Shown here: piece by piece, positions 33,917 through 43,940 of the stretch | Layout: each line of letters begins with the position of its first letter | Numbering within the stretch: position 1 is the stretch's first letter | Source of the DNA: an uncultured beta proteobacterium | Lineage (GTDB): Bacteria > Pseudomonadota > Gammaproteobacteria > Burkholderiales > Burkholderiaceae_C | Reading direction: 5' to 3' | Assembly (NCBI GenBank): GCA_903905735.1 | Contig: CAIVHU010000131.1 | Coordinates: 1 to 51,549 of the forward strand | DNA: 51,549 bases | The notes under the pieces: generated by a model | Told to the model about the DNA's origin: nothing | What the model saw: only the letters and a program-made list of their open reading frames with translations | The model's database searches: none | Program-made: the position numbers and the translations under genes

Positions 33917-36901
33917 GTGACTCCAAGCCCCGCCGTCAGCGCTGCCACCCAGCGCTACAACCTGCCTCTGATGTTGGGCCTGGTGGGGGCCGGGCTGGCC
34001 GGCAACTACTTCAAGTATCCGATCTTCCTGAGCATCGACTTTCTGTTCGGCAGCATTTTTGCCATGCTGGCGCTGCAGTTGTGCGGCGTGTGGCGCGGCA
34101 CGCTGGCTGCGGCGCTGATCGCCAGTTATACCTATGTGCTGTGGAACCACCCCTACGCCATCGTCATCATGACCGCCGAGGTGCTGGTGGTAGGGCTGCT
34201 CATGACGCGGCGCAACATGGGCATGCTCACCGCCGACGCGCTGTACTGGCTGCTGCTGGGCATGCCGCTGGTGTATCTTTTTTACCATCTGGTGATGGGC
34301 GTGCCCACCAGCAACGCCTTCATCACCATGACCAAACAGGCGGTCAACGGCGTGGCAAATGCCTTGCTGGCGCGCCTGCTGTTTGCCGCCATCGCACAGC
34401 GCTTTCGCCCTGCGCGTGTGTCGCTGCATGAACTGCTGGGCAATCTGCTGACGGCATTTTTGCTGTTTCCGGCGCTGACCTTGTTGGCGCTGGGTAGCCG
34501 CGCTGACTTTGCCGAGGTGGACGCAGGGCTGCGCACGGCATTGCTCAACGACAGCATCAGCCTGAGCGGCCACCTAGAGCGATGGGTGCAAGACCGCACG
34601 CGTACGGTGGTGGCTCTGAGTGAACTGGCGGCCACCGATTCAGCACAGCAAATGCAGCCACGCCTGCTGCAGGCGCGTGCCACCGATGGCCATTTCCTGC
34701 GTCTGGGCCTGAAGTTGTCGCGGCCTGGCGAGCAGTCGCTGATTGCCGCCTACGCGCCCGCACTCGACGAGTCAGGCCAGGCCAACATTGGCAAGGTGCA
34801 GCCTGACCGGGCCTACATCCAGACCCTGCGCCAGACGCTCCAGCCACTGCTGGCCGAGGTGGTACCCGGGCGTATCGACAAGCCCGAGCCCATTGCCATG
34901 TTGCTGGCGCCGGTGCTGGCACAGGGCCACTACATCGGCTACGTCAACGCGGTGCTGCAACTCGACGAGCTGCGCACCATCCTGGCCACCCGCGCCGACC
35001 GCGAGACGCTGCGCTACACCCTGCTCGACCGTGACGGTAAGGTGATCCTGAGCAACCGGCCCGAGCAGCAGATCATGCAGCCGTTTGTGCGCGACAAGGG
35101 TCGGCTGGTGGCTGTGGATGCGCACGTCAGCCAGTGGCTGCCGACCATGCCCGCCAACACCACCGTCTCGGAGCAGTGGCGGCGCTCCACCTACGTGGCG
35201 AGCAGCCCGATTGGTGGCGCAAGCGGCTGGCAATTGTTGCTGGAGCAACCGGTGGCACCGCATCAACAACGGCTCTACGACACCTACGCCAACAAGCTGG
35301 GCCTGCTGTTGGTGATTTTGCTGGGCACCCTGGTGGTGGCCGGGCTGCTGAGTCGGCGCGCCATCACCTCGCTGGAGCGCCTGGGTGCCGCCACGCACGC
35401 GCTGGCAGACAACGTGGCGCACCACCAGCCGGTGGCGTGGCCGCACAGCAACATCACCCAGATCAGTCAGTTGATTGACAACTTCAAGGCCATGACGGCC
35501 TCGCTGGCGCAGCAGTTTCAGACGGTGGAAAGGCTCAACGACACGCTTGAGCAGCGCGTGGCCGAGCGCACCGCCGAACTGGCCGACAGCGAGGCGCGTT
35601 TTCGCCACCTGTTTGAGAGCAATTCATCGGTGATGCTGCTGATTGATCCGCAGTCGGGGGGCCTTGAAGATGCCAACCAGGCCGCAGCCGACTACTACGG
35701 CTACAGCCGGGCACAACTTGGCAGCATGCTGATCAGCGACATCAATACCCTGCCCAGCGAACGCATTGCCGAGGCGCTGCAACTTGCCGCGCAGCAAAAG
35801 CGCAGCTATTTTGTGTTCAAGCACCGCCTGGCCTCGGGTGAACTGCGCGACGTGGAGGTGTATTCAACGCCGAACGAGTTCAACGGGCGCTTGCTGCTGT
35901 TTTCCATCGTTCACGATGTCACCGAACGCCAACGTGCGCGCCAGGCTTTGGCGCAAAGCGAGGCCAAGTACCGGACGCTGGTGGACAACAGCCACGACAT
36001 CATCTACACCCTGAACACGCAAGGCATGCTCACTTTTGTCTCACCCGGCGTGACGAGCCTTCTGGGTTATCCGGTGCGGGAGTGTAATGACATCCCGATG
36101 CTGGCGCTGGTTCATCCTGACGATCAGGCCATGGTCCAAATGGCCATGCAGCAAGTGTTTGCCGCTGGCCAATCCAAGTCAGACCTCGCCTACCGCGTCC
36201 GGCATCGGGATGGCACCTGGCGTTGGCACAGCTCCAACGTACTGCCCCTGTATGACGCTGAAGGCCAGTTGATCGGGCTCGAAGGCATTGCCAAGGACAT
36301 CACCGAGCGCAAGGAACTCGAAGATCAGGTGCACCACATGGCTTTTTATGACCCGCTGACCAACCTGCCCAACCGGCGCCTGCTCACCGACCGGCTGGGC
36401 ATGGCCATGGCTGCTGGCCAGCGCAGCGGTTGTTTTGGCGCGTTGCTGTTTCTGGACCTGGACAACTTTAAGCCGCTCAACGATGCCCAGGGCCACGATC
36501 TGGGCGACCTGTTGCTGCTGGAGGTGGCTCGGCGGCTCACGGCCTGCGTGCGCTCCATGGACACGGTGGCGCGTTTTGGCGGTGACGAGTTTGTGGTGGT
36601 ACTCAGCGAACTGGAGCCTGACGAGGCCGCATCCACAGCGCTGGCTGCCGCCGTGGCAGAAAAAATCCGCCTCGCCCTGGCCCAGCCGTATCGCCTGGTG
36701 CAGCGTCTGGGCCAGACCGAGCGGGTGGTCGAGCACCTTTGCTCGGCGAGCATTGGTGCGGTCATCTTCTTCAACCACCAACTCAGTCAGGACGAAATTC
36801 TCAAGCGGGCCGATGCCGCCATGTACCAGGCCAAGGCCAACGGGCGCAATACGAGCCTGTTTTATGTACCCGGGACGGGGCAGAAGTTATATGAAAAATA
36901 G
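33917..36901 (+). CDS. Polytopic membrane PAS-PAS-GGDEF diguanylate cyclase
   Basis: 994 residues, starting with GTG 33917. Unlike its neighbour it begins with a multi-helix membrane region (about 15-195; NYFKYPIFLSIDFLFGSIFA, then NHPYAIVIMTAEVLVVGLL), of the integral membrane sensor (MASE-like) kind. An extracytoplasmic region (about 195-455) and a further TM (458-476) follow, then HAMP-like, two PAS domains (about 560-800) and a GGDEF domain. GGDEF (888-892) is intact with RSMD as the inhibitory RxxD site; there is no EAL. It is predicted to make c-di-GMP. The membrane region could also sense a signal within the bilayer. Its stop codon abuts a dispersed repeat. Confidence 0.88.
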   Translation: MTPSPAVSAATQRYNLPLMLGLVGAGLAGNYFKYPIFLSIDFLFGSIFAMLALQLCGVWRGTLAAALIASYTYVLWNHPYAIVIMTAEVLVVGLLMTRRNMGMLTADALYWLLLGMPLVYLFYHLVMGVPTSNAFITMTKQAVNGVANALLARLLFAAIAQRFRPARVSLHELLGNLLTAFLLFPALTLLALGSRADFAEVDAGLRTALLNDSISLSGHLERWVQDRTRTVVALSELAATDSAQQMQPRLLQARATDGHFLRLGLKLSRPGEQSLIAAYAPALDESGQANIGKVQPDRAYIQTLRQTLQPLLAEVVPGRIDKPEPIAMLLAPVLAQGHYIGYVNAVLQLDELRTILATRADRETLRYTLLDRDGKVILSNRPEQQIMQPFVRDKGRLVAVDAHVSQWLPTMPANTTVSEQWRRSTYVASSPIGGASGWQLLLEQPVAPHQQRLYDTYANKLGLLLVILLGTLVVAGLLSRRAITSLERLGAATHALADNVAHHQPVAWPHSNITQISQLIDNFKAMTASLAQQFQTVERLNDTLEQRVAERTAELADSEARFRHLFESNSSVMLLIDPQSGGLEDANQAAADYYGYSRAQLGSMLISDINTLPSERIAEALQLAAQQKRSYFVFKHRLASGELRDVEVYSTPNEFNGRLLLFSIVHDVTERQRARQALAQSEAKYRTLVDNSHDIIYTLNTQGMLTFVSPGVTSLLGYPVRECNDIPMLALVHPDDQAMVQMAMQQVFAAGQSKSDLAYRVRHRDGTWRWHSSNVLPLYDAEGQLIGLEGIAKDITERKELEDQVHHMAFYDPLTNLPNRRLLTDRLGMAMAAGQRSGCFGALLFLDLDNFKPLNDAQGHDLGDLLLLEVARRLTACVRSMDTVARFGGDEFVVVLSELEPDEAASTALAAAVAEKIRLALAQPYRLVQRLGQTERVVEHLCSASIGAVIFFNHQLSQDEILKRADAAMYQAKANGRNTSLFYVPGTGQKLYEK

Positions 36902-36945
36902 GTCTTTAGCCCTTATTAATAAAGGACATGAAGCTACTATTTATA
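36899..36945 (+). repeat. Dispersed palindromic intergenic repeat, copy 7
   Basis: TAGGTCTTTAGCCCTTATTA is followed by ATAAAGGACATGAAGCTACT. Its first three bases are the TAG stop codon of the upstream cyclase gene. Confidence 0.7.
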
Positions 36946-36974
36946 TAGCATATAAGCTTCTGTTGATCTGTCCG

Positions 36975-36990
36975 CTTGACAAGGGTCAAG
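36975..36990. promoter_or_regulatory. Short inverted repeat upstream of the malic enzyme gene
   Basis: CTTGAC-AAGG-GTCAAG is a perfect 6+6 inverted repeat 65 bases before the malic enzyme start. The spacing TTGAC-N4-GTCAA resembles sites of the Crp/Fnr regulator family, but a match of this length can arise by chance. Confidence 0.25.
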
Positions 36991-37054
36991 CAGGAGTACC
37001 ATGATGCTTGCGTGAAGTTTCACATCACTGAATCACTGCCCGAGGAAGACTCCC

Positions 37055-38698
37055 ATGACCCAAAAAATCAACCCCAACAGCATTCCGCATGGCATTGCCC
37101 TGCTGCAAAACCCCCTGCTCAACAAAGGCACGGCCTTCACCGAGGTCGAGCGCGACGCGCTGGGTCTGCGCGGTCTGCTGCCGCCGCACGTGCAAACGCA
37201 GGACGAACAAGTGGCCCGCTTTCTGGAAAACATGCGCCGCCTGGCTGACCCGCTGGATAAATTCATGGCGCTGAGCTCGCTGCATGACCGCAACGAGGCG
37301 CTGTTTTTCCGCGTCGTGTGTGACAACCTCGACGAGATCATGCCGCTGATCTACACGCCCACGGTGGGTCTGGCGTGCCAGCGTTTCGGGCACATCTTCC
37401 AGCGCCATCGGGGCATGTTCATCAGCATCAACGACCGTGGCCGCATTGCCGACATTCTGAAAAATTGGCCGCACAAGGCCGGCATCATCGTTGTCACCGA
37501 CGGCGAACGCATTCTGGGCCTGGGCGACCAGGGAGCCAACGGCATGGGCATCCCGGTGGGCAAGCTCTCGCTGTACACCGCCTGCGCCGGTATCGACCCG
37601 GCCATCTGCCTGCCCATCACGCTGGACATGGGCACCAACAACGAAACCTTGCTGGCAGATCCGTATTACGTCGGCTTGCGCCGCCATCGTGTCACCGGTG
37701 CCACTTATGACGAACTGGTGGACGAGTTCATCACTGCCGCGCGCGAGGTCTTCCCCAACGTCATCATCCAGTTTGAAGACTTTGCCAACCACAATGCCTT
37801 CCGGCTGCTGGAGCGCTACCGCGACAAGATTTGCACCTTCAACGACGACATCCAGGGCACCGCCGCCGTGGCGCTGTCGGCCATGCTGTCGGCGCTGCGC
37901 CTCAAGGGCACCCGGCTGGTGGATGAAAAGTTCCTGTTCCTTGGAGCAGGCGAAGCAGCCACCGGCATTGCCGACCTACTGGTGGCGGCCATGGTGGCCG
38001 AAGGCGTTGAGCCCGAGCAGGCGCGCCTGCGTTGCTGGCTGGTCGATTCCAAAGGCCTGGTGGTGCAGTCACGCGCCGGCCTGGCGGCGCAAAAGCTGCC
38101 CTACGCGCACCCGCACGCCGAGGTCGGCGACTTCCTGACGGCCGTGACTACGCTGCAACCCACCGCGCTGATCGGCGTGGCGGCGGTGGGCGGAGCGTTC
38201 ACCACCGAGGTGCTGGAGGCGATGGCGGCGATCAACCCGCAGCCGATCATTTTTGCCCTGTCCAACCCCACCTCCAAGGCCGAATGCACTGCCGAAGAGG
38301 CTTACCACGATACCAAAGGCCACGCCCTGTTTGCCTGCGGCAGCCCGTTCCCGCCAGTGCAGTGCTGCGGCAAAACGATGGTGCCGCGCCAGGGCAACAA
38401 CTCGTACATCTTCCCCGGCCTGGGGCTGGGGGCCATTGCCTGTGGTGCCACGCGCATCACCGACGAGATGTTCCTGGCCGCCGCGAAAACCCTGGCGGCT
38501 TATGTGACCCCGGCCGACCTGCAGCAGGGCAGCCTGCTGCCGCCGCTGAGCAGCGTGCGCGAGGTGTCGGTGCACATTGCCGTGGCCGTGGCCGAGGTGA
38601 TCTTTGAGCGGGGTCTGGCCACTCGCTCACGCCCCGAGAACCTGATGGAACTGGTGCGGGCCCATGTATACGACCCGCACTACCCGTCCTACATGTGA
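37055..38698 (+). CDS. maeA: NAD-dependent malic enzyme (oxaloacetate-decarboxylating malate dehydrogenase)
   Basis: Converts malate to pyruvate, CO2 and NADH. 547 residues, the usual length of the long (SfcA/MaeA) class. Landmarks are YTPTVGLACQRFGHIFQRHR, GERILGLGDQGANGMGIPVG, the metal/active-site stretch FEDFANHNAFRLLERYRD followed by CTFNDDIQGTAAV, and the NAD loop FLGAGEAATGIADLLV. ATG 37055 follows GAGGAAG. It fits with TRAP-mediated dicarboxylate uptake elsewhere in the window: imported malate or fumarate could be drained to pyruvate. It converges with and overlaps the tail of the hybrid kinase gene by ten bases. Confidence 0.95.
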   Translation: MTQKINPNSIPHGIALLQNPLLNKGTAFTEVERDALGLRGLLPPHVQTQDEQVARFLENMRRLADPLDKFMALSSLHDRNEALFFRVVCDNLDEIMPLIYTPTVGLACQRFGHIFQRHRGMFISINDRGRIADILKNWPHKAGIIVVTDGERILGLGDQGANGMGIPVGKLSLYTACAGIDPAICLPITLDMGTNNETLLADPYYVGLRRHRVTGATYDELVDEFITAAREVFPNVIIQFEDFANHNAFRLLERYRDKICTFNDDIQGTAAVALSAMLSALRLKGTRLVDEKFLFLGAGEAATGIADLLVAAMVAEGVEPEQARLRCWLVDSKGLVVQSRAGLAAQKLPYAHPHAEVGDFLTAVTTLQPTALIGVAAVGGAFTTEVLEAMAAINPQPIIFALSNPTSKAECTAEEAYHDTKGHALFACGSPFPPVQCCGKTMVPRQGNNSYIFPGLGLGAIACGATRITDEMFLAAAKTLAAYVTPADLQQGSLLPPLSSVREVSVHIAVAVAEVIFERGLATRSRPENLMELVRAHVYDPHYPSYM

Positions 38699-41328
38699 TG
38701 TTGTGAGGCCAGCCGCTGCAAGGCAGCGGCGGCCTGCTTGAAGCGGAAATTCTTCACCATGTCCGCCACCCCGGCCAGCTCGGCGCTGATCGCGGTGTTG
38801 GTTGTCATGGCCTGTAGCGCCTCAAAGCGGGCAATGGCATCGAATTTGTTCAATAGCAGCAGCGGCATCAGTTCGGCAAGCGCGGCTTCAAAGCGCGGCC
38901 AGTCCAGCGCCTGTGCTGGCGAGGTGTGGGTGGCTGTGGCGGCTGACTGGGGCGTGTCCGGCAACCACGTTTGCAGCGCCGCCGCCAGCGCCGCCAGGGC
39001 AATCGGCTTGGTCAAAAAGTCGTCCATGCCCACGGCCAGACACCGCTGACGGTCTTCCTCGAACGCATCGGCGGTCAGGGCGATGATCGGCACCCGGGGT
39101 TTGCCGGTGTCTGCCTCCCACTGGCGTAGCGCCACGGTCGCGGCGTAGCCGTCCATTACCGGCATTTGTAGGTCCATCAGGATCAGGTCAGGGGTACAGG
39201 CGCCGGTGAGCAGCAGGTCCAGCGCCTGCTGACCATCGTGCGCCTGGTGCACCTGCAGGCCAAGCCGCGCCAGCAATCCCTCAATCACCAGGCAGTTCAC
39301 GGCGTTGTCTTCCACCACCAGAATCCGACCCTCAAAAGTGGCTCCAGCCCTTTTATTGACTGCGCTGGCAGCTATCAAAGTTGTATATGTGATCGTCTCG
39401 GCATCCCCGGCGGGCAGCGTCCGGGTGGCGTCTGGCAAGACCTCAGCGCGCACCCGGAACCAGAAGCGCGAGCCCTGGCCCAACTCGCTCATGACACCTA
39501 CGTCGCCACCGAGCAGTCGCGCCAGGCTGCTGACGATGGACAGCCCCAGCCCGCTGCCGCCAAACTGGCGCGTGGTGGAACTGTCGGCCTGCGAAAACGG
39601 CTTGAACAGCGAGGCCAGCTTGTCGGGTGCGATACCCACGCCGCTGTCTCGCACGGCGAATTCCAGCACGGCGGTCTGGCCGTCCAGCTCTACCTCGCTA
39701 GCTTCGATGTGAATCTGTCCTTCAGCGGTGAACTTGATGGCGTTGCCCACCAGGTTGGTGAGCATCTGGCGCAAGCGGTGCTCGTCACTTCTGTAGCGCT
39801 GCCTCTGCGGCCCGTGCCAGGCCATCGTCAGCGAGATGCCCTTGTTTCTGGCCGCACCGGCAAACAGCGCCTGGGTGTCCTGCAGCAAAGCGGCGGGATT
39901 GACCTCGGCCAGATCGAGCTGGAACTTGCCTGCTTCAATCTTGGACAAATCCAGAATGTCGTTGAGCAGGCTCAGCAGCGACTGACCTGAACTCAGCACG
40001 GTCTGGGCGTAGTCCAGCCGGTCGTGCTCGCTGAGCCCGGGGGTCAGCAGCAGTTGCGCCATGCCCAGAATGCCGTTCATGGGGGTGCGAATCTCATGGC
40101 TCATGACCGCCAGAAAGCGGCTCTTGGCCAGGTTGGCGGCCTGAGCGTCTTCGGTGGCGCGTACCAGGTCGGTGATGTCGATGCGAAAGCCCACTGTGCC
40201 ACCGTCGGGCAGCTTGCGCTCGATGATGCGCAGCACACGCCCGTCGTCCAGATGCTGGGTCAAGACGGTGTTCGCACTGCGGTGCTGCGTCATGCGTTCG
40301 CTGACCCAGGCCTCTTCGCGTCCCAGCGCCGCAGCGTACTGGCCGCGCCGTGCACCTTCGCGGATGATGTCCTCAAAGCTGGCACCGGGCACGATCAGGT
40401 CGGCGGACGTCGCGTACATCTGGCGGTATTTGTCATTGCAGAACACCATCCGGTCATCCCGGCCATACAGCACAAAGGCTTCATCAATGGCATCAATGGC
40501 CGCGCGCAGCAACTGCGTGCTGTGCAGCACCTCGGCCACGGCCCGCTTGCGCGCGGAGATGTCGGTCATCACGCCGATGAACTGAACGATGCGCCCCTGC
40601 GCATTGCGGCACGGGGTGACGGACTCCCAGCAGGTGTAGTCATGCCCATTTTTGTGGCGGTTGGTGCGCTCACCCTGCCAGGCACCCTGGGTCAGCATGT
40701 CTTTCCACAAGCTGCTGTAGTGTTCCGGCGTGTGCGCCTCGGACAGCAGCATGCGCGGGTGCTGGCCAATGAGCTCGACTGCGCTGTAACCGGTGATGCG
40801 GCTCAATGCGGGGTTCACATCGATGATCAGGCCGCTGGGGCTGGTGATCATGATGCCTTCGTGGGCGTGGCTGAACACGGCGGTGGCCAGCCGGGCATCG
40901 TGGTCGCGCTCATAGCGCAGCATGGCATAACGCATCGCCCGGCGCAGCGCGGCACCCGTGCCACCCTTGGTCAGGTAATCCTCTGCCCCGGATTCGATCA
41001 CAGCACGGTTGGCGGCCTCATCGTCCAGGCCGGTAAGCACCACGATGGGCGCATCCACCAGCTCACGGCAGCGCTGCACACTGGCCACGCCCACCGAGTC
41101 CGGCAGGTTCAGGTCCAGCAGTACCACATCGGCTCGAAAGCTGTTGGCCTTGGCCATAGCCTGTACTTGCGCCATTGACTCGACGCGGTACACCTCAAAC
41201 CGGTCGGTGTGGCCCTCAGACAGCCGCAGTTCGATCAGGCGCGCATCGCCAGGGTCAGGCTCGATCAGCAGCACCTGTTTGGCGCGCGGCGCGTCAGGTT
41301 TCTGAGAATGCGGGGGGTGAGTCGTCAT
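38689..41328 (-). CDS. Hybrid sensor histidine kinase, REC-PAS-PAS-HisKA-HATPase-REC
   Basis: 879 residues from ATG 41328, cytoplasmic. The N-terminal receiver has phospho-Asp72 in [11 protein letters not shown]. Two PAS domains follow ([17 protein letters not shown] and [18 protein letters not shown]), then HisKA with His411 in [15 protein letters not shown]. The HATPase has [22 protein letters not shown] and [10 protein letters not shown]. The C-terminal receiver has Asp719 in [14 protein letters not shown]. The tail ends with a short helical stretch too short for a full Hpt domain. Residues about 648-665 are encoded by a dispersed repeat. It starts 26 bases after the REC-GGDEF-EAL gene, so the two form an operon and probably one signalling pathway. 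Confidence 0.9.
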   Translation of the reverse strand: MTTHPPHSQKPDAPRAKQVLLIEPDPGDARLIELRLSEGHTDRFEVYRVESMAQVQAMAKANSFRADVVLLDLNLPDSVGVASVQRCRELVDAPIVVLTGLDDEAANRAVIESGAEDYLTKGGTGAALRRAMRYAMLRYERDHDARLATAVFSHAHEGIMITSPSGLIIDVNPALSRITGYSAVELIGQHPRMLLSEAHTPEHYSSLWKDMLTQGAWQGERTNRHKNGHDYTCWESVTPCRNAQGRIVQFIGVMTDISARKRAVAEVLHSTQLLRAAIDAIDEAFVLYGRDDRMVFCNDKYRQMYATSADLIVPGASFEDIIREGARRGQYAAALGREEAWVSERMTQHRSANTVLTQHLDDGRVLRIIERKLPDGGTVGFRIDITDLVRATEDAQAANLAKSRFLAVMSHEIRTPMNGILGMAQLLLTPGLSEHDRLDYAQTVLSSGQSLLSLLNDILDLSKIEAGKFQLDLAEVNPAALLQDTQALFAGAARNKGISLTMAWHGPQRQRYRSDEHRLRQMLTNLVGNAIKFTAEGQIHIEASEVELDGQTAVLEFAVRDSGVGIAPDKLASLFKPFSQADSSTTRQFGGSGLGLSIVSSLARLLGGDVGVMSELGQGSRFWFRVRAEVLPDATRTLPAGDAETITYTTLIAASAVNKRAGATFEGRILVVEDNAVNCLVIEGLLARLGLQVHQAHDGQQALDLLLTGACTPDLILMDLQMPVMDGYAATVALRQWEADTGKPRVPIIALTADAFEEDRQRCLAVGMDDFLTKPIALAALAAALQTWLPDTPQSAATATHTSPAQALDWPRFEAALAELMPLLLLNKFDAIARFEALQAMTTNTAISAELAGVADMVKNFRFKQAAAALQRLASQHHM
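39334..39385 (+). repeat. Dispersed palindromic repeat inserted in-frame inside the hybrid kinase gene, copy 8
   Basis: GTGGCTCCAGCCCTTTTATT is followed by GACTGCGCTGGCAGCTATCA. Read on the coding strand it gives [15 protein letters not shown] between the HATPase domain and the C-terminal receiver. The frame is the same as that of the copy in hsdR. Confidence 0.85.
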
Positions 41329-41353
41329 GACAGCCGCTTTGTGGTGTCCAGGC

Positions 41354-43492
41354 TCAGCGCGCCCAGGCGGCATCCGGCTGCCATTGCGCCACCCAGGCGC
41401 TCACATCGGCCGCCGGCATGGGCCGGGCAATGCCGTAGCCCTGCGCCAGATCGCACCCCAGTTCGAGCAGACGGGTGCCGTGGGCGACGGTTTCAACCCC
41501 CTCGGCAATGACATCGCGGCGAAACGCCCGCGCCAGCCCGATCACCCCTTCCAGAATGGCCAGGTCTTCGGCATCTACCAGCATGTCGCGCACGAAGCTC
41601 TGGTCCATTTTCAGCAGCGACACCGGCAGGCGTTTCAGGTAGGTCAGCGACGAATAACCGGTGCCAAAATCATCCAGCGCAAACGCCACGCCCAGGTGCT
41701 TGCATTGGGCAATCACCGTGGAGACCCCGGCCAGGTCTTCCAGCGCGCTGGTTTCCAGCACTTCCATCGACAGTTCACCGGGGCCAACATCGGGGTGGCG
41801 CGACAGCGTTTCCCCCAGCCGTGCCACAAAGTTGAGCTGCTGCAACTGGCGTGCACCCACGTTCACGCTCACTGGCAGCACCAAGCCGCTGCTGCGCCAC
41901 TGGCCGATTTGCCGCAGCGCGGTCTCGATCACCCATTCACCGACCTCGATGGCCAGCGGGCTGTCTTCAATGAGCGGCAGAAAACTGGCAGGGGGCAGCA
42001 ATCCCTTTTCTGGGTGCTGCCAGCGGATCAGTGCCTCGGCCCCGATCACCTTGCCGCTGCGCATGTTGACCTTGGGCTGGTAGTACAGCACCAGCTCGTT
42101 GGCCAGCATGGCCTGGCGGATGCGCTCCAGATTCCCGTGATGGCTGCGCAAACCGATGTCATGCTGGGTGTCAAACACCTGATGGCGGTTTTTCCCTGCC
42201 TGCTTGGCCTGGTACATGGCGTGGTCGGCTTGACGCAGCAGTTGGTCCGCGTCGATGTCTTCGTCCTGCGGGTAAAAAGTGACCCCCATGCTGGCTGACA
42301 CGCGCAACGCCAGCCCGCCGATGGACGCGTCTTTGGCGGCAGCTTCGAGCAAACGGTTGAACAGGGTAACGCTGCTGGTGGCACTGTCGAGATCAACCAG
42401 CACGGCGACAAATTCGTCACCGCCCAGGCGTGCCAGCGTGTCGCCTTCACGCAGCATGGCTTTCATGTTGCGGGTCACAGCCATCAGCAGCTGGTCGCCG
42501 GTTTCGTGGCCATAGGTGTCGTTGATGGACTTGAAGCCGTCCAGGTCCAGAAACGCCACCGCCAGCAGTTGCTGGCGGCGCTGCGCCTGCACCATGCCCT
42601 GGCCGAGACGGTCGGCCAGCAGCACGCGATTGGGCAGGCCGGTGAGCACATCGTAATGGGCCATATGGTCCAGCTCTGACTCGTGCTCCTTGAGCGCGGT
42701 GATGTCGGAAAACACTGCCACAAAGTTGGTGGGATTGCCGTCGTCATCGCGCACGGTGGTGATGGTGAGCATCTGGGCGTAAATCTGGCCGTCTTTGCGG
42801 CGGTTCCAGATTTCGCCATACCAGTGCCCCTTGCCGAGGATCTCGCGCCACATGGTTTCGTAAAACGAGGCCGTTTGTTGGCCTGAGTTCAGTAGCCGCG
42901 GGTTCTGGCCCAGCACCTCCTGGCGGCTATAGCCGGTGATGCGGGAAAAAGCGTCGTTGACATCAACGATGTTGCCCTGGATGTCGGTGATGGTGATGCC
43001 CTCACGCGCGGTGGTGAAGACGCTCGCGGCGAGCTTGAGCTTGTCGTGGCTGGCGCGGCGCTCAGCCAGGTCCAGCGTCAACTGGTCACGCTGGCTGGCC
43101 ACCTGCTTGCGCAAGCGCTCGCGCTCCAGCAGGTTGCGGATGCGCTGGCGCGCGGTTTCGACCTGGATCGGCTTGGTGATGTAGTCCCAGGCACCGAGCG
43201 CCAGACCCTTGATCTCGAACGCCTGCTCATGCAGGGCCGTGACAAAAATGACCGGAATGTCGGCCAGCCGGGCATCGGCCTTGAGCAGGCTGAAGGTCTC
43301 AAAACCGTCGATACCTGGCATCATGATGTCGAGCAGGATCAGGTCGGGCGGGTTTTGTCGGGCCAGTTCCAGGCCCATTTCGCCCGAGGTGGCCATTTGC
43401 AGGTCAAACGCGTCTTTCAGGGCCGCACCCAGGGTCAGCAAGTTGACCGGCGTGTCGTCAATGGCCAGGATCGTGGGTTTGGCTTGTGTCAT
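41354..43492 (-). CDS. Response regulator REC-PAS-GGDEF-EAL (c-di-GMP cyclase/phosphodiesterase)
   Basis: 712 residues from ATG 43492, cytoplasmic. The receiver has phospho-Asp55 in DLILLDIMMPGIDGFE and the conserved lysine in DYITKPIQ. A coiled stretch (about 125-165) leads to PAS (NDAFSRITGYSRQEVLG). GGDEF (357-361) is intact with REGD as RxxD site. EAL (486-488, GAEALIRWQHP) is intact with DDFGTGYSSLTYLK and KMDQSFVRDM. The frame is open to 43603, but the receiver begins with TQAKPTILAIDD, which supports this start. It is followed by the hybrid kinase gene, which is the likely phosphodonor. Confidence 0.92.
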   Translation of the reverse strand: MTQAKPTILAIDDTPVNLLTLGAALKDAFDLQMATSGEMGLELARQNPPDLILLDIMMPGIDGFETFSLLKADARLADIPVIFVTALHEQAFEIKGLALGAWDYITKPIQVETARQRIRNLLERERLRKQVASQRDQLTLDLAERRASHDKLKLAASVFTTAREGITITDIQGNIVDVNDAFSRITGYSRQEVLGQNPRLLNSGQQTASFYETMWREILGKGHWYGEIWNRRKDGQIYAQMLTITTVRDDDGNPTNFVAVFSDITALKEHESELDHMAHYDVLTGLPNRVLLADRLGQGMVQAQRRQQLLAVAFLDLDGFKSINDTYGHETGDQLLMAVTRNMKAMLREGDTLARLGGDEFVAVLVDLDSATSSVTLFNRLLEAAAKDASIGGLALRVSASMGVTFYPQDEDIDADQLLRQADHAMYQAKQAGKNRHQVFDTQHDIGLRSHHGNLERIRQAMLANELVLYYQPKVNMRSGKVIGAEALIRWQHPEKGLLPPASFLPLIEDSPLAIEVGEWVIETALRQIGQWRSSGLVLPVSVNVGARQLQQLNFVARLGETLSRHPDVGPGELSMEVLETSALEDLAGVSTVIAQCKHLGVAFALDDFGTGYSSLTYLKRLPVSLLKMDQSFVRDMLVDAEDLAILEGVIGLARAFRRDVIAEGVETVAHGTRLLELGCDLAQGYGIARPMPAADVSAWVAQWQPDAAWAR

Positions 43493-43787
43493 CTCGATTT
43501 TTGGGTTTGGTCTCCAACGCGCTTGAATTATGCCCTCGGGGGCAAGCGTGCATGGGCGATGACGCAAGCTGACTCTGCATCCCGCCGACTGGCCGCAAGC
43601 CACTACGCAAGAATGAAAAGGCCGCAGTTAAGAAGTACCGTGATGTGATGGAACCATTGATGCGAAACGTCCTTGGCAGATATAAAAATGATAGCTTGAA
43701 AGGCTTTTCAGATAGGGGCTGGCGATCAATTCAAGCATTGAAGAAAAACGGGCTGATGGTATTTCGACACAAAAGCCGACACATTTA

Positions 43788-43816
43788 TTTACATTTCGCC
43801 AAGCCACACTTAGAAT
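43788..43816 (+). promoter_or_regulatory. Sigma-70-like promoter upstream of the c-di-GMP riboswitch
   Basis: TTTACA (43788-43793) and TAGAAT (43811-43816) are each one base from consensus and separated by exactly 17 bases. Transcription would start near 43823, about 26 bases before the riboswitch. The preceding stretch 43493-43787 holds no gene that I can support, only a possible degraded repeat near 43685-43725. Confidence 0.65.
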
Positions 43817-43848
43817 CCCGATCACGCTTTTCTGCCCCATGCAGGAAA

Positions 43849-43936
43849 GCTCAGAGGGCAAACCTGTTGAAAGACAGGGACGCAAAACCTCCGGCCTAAA
43901 GCGCATGTGCGCCACGGTAGCGGGGTTGCCAATGTT
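43849..43936 (+). promoter_or_regulatory. Cyclic-di-GMP-I (GEMM-I) riboswitch
   Basis: The conserved blocks of the class I c-di-GMP aptamer occur in order and at normal spacing: AGGGCAAACC, then a hairpin CCTGTT-GAAA-GACAGG with the GAAA tetraloop (43863-43878), GGGACGCAAAACC, TCCGGCCTAAA (tetraloop receptor), a GCGCATGTGCGC stem tip, and CACGGTAGCGGGGTTGCC. By hand alignment to the Vibrio Vc2 RNA, the ligand-contacting guanine (G20, middle G of AGGGC) is kept, which favours c-di-GMP over the G20A variants that bind cGAMP. The stacking adenine in GCAAA is also present. It lies on the coding strand, 87 bases before the start of the sedolisin gene. I see no intrinsic terminator after it, so on/off logic is open. 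Confidence 0.93.
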
Positions 43937-43940
43937 GATG

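Noticed and set aside
43645..43899. An 84-codon plus-strand frame and a 106-codon minus-strand frame before the sedolisin
   Set aside because: They cover the promoter and the conserved riboswitch RNA, and neither translation resembles a protein family.
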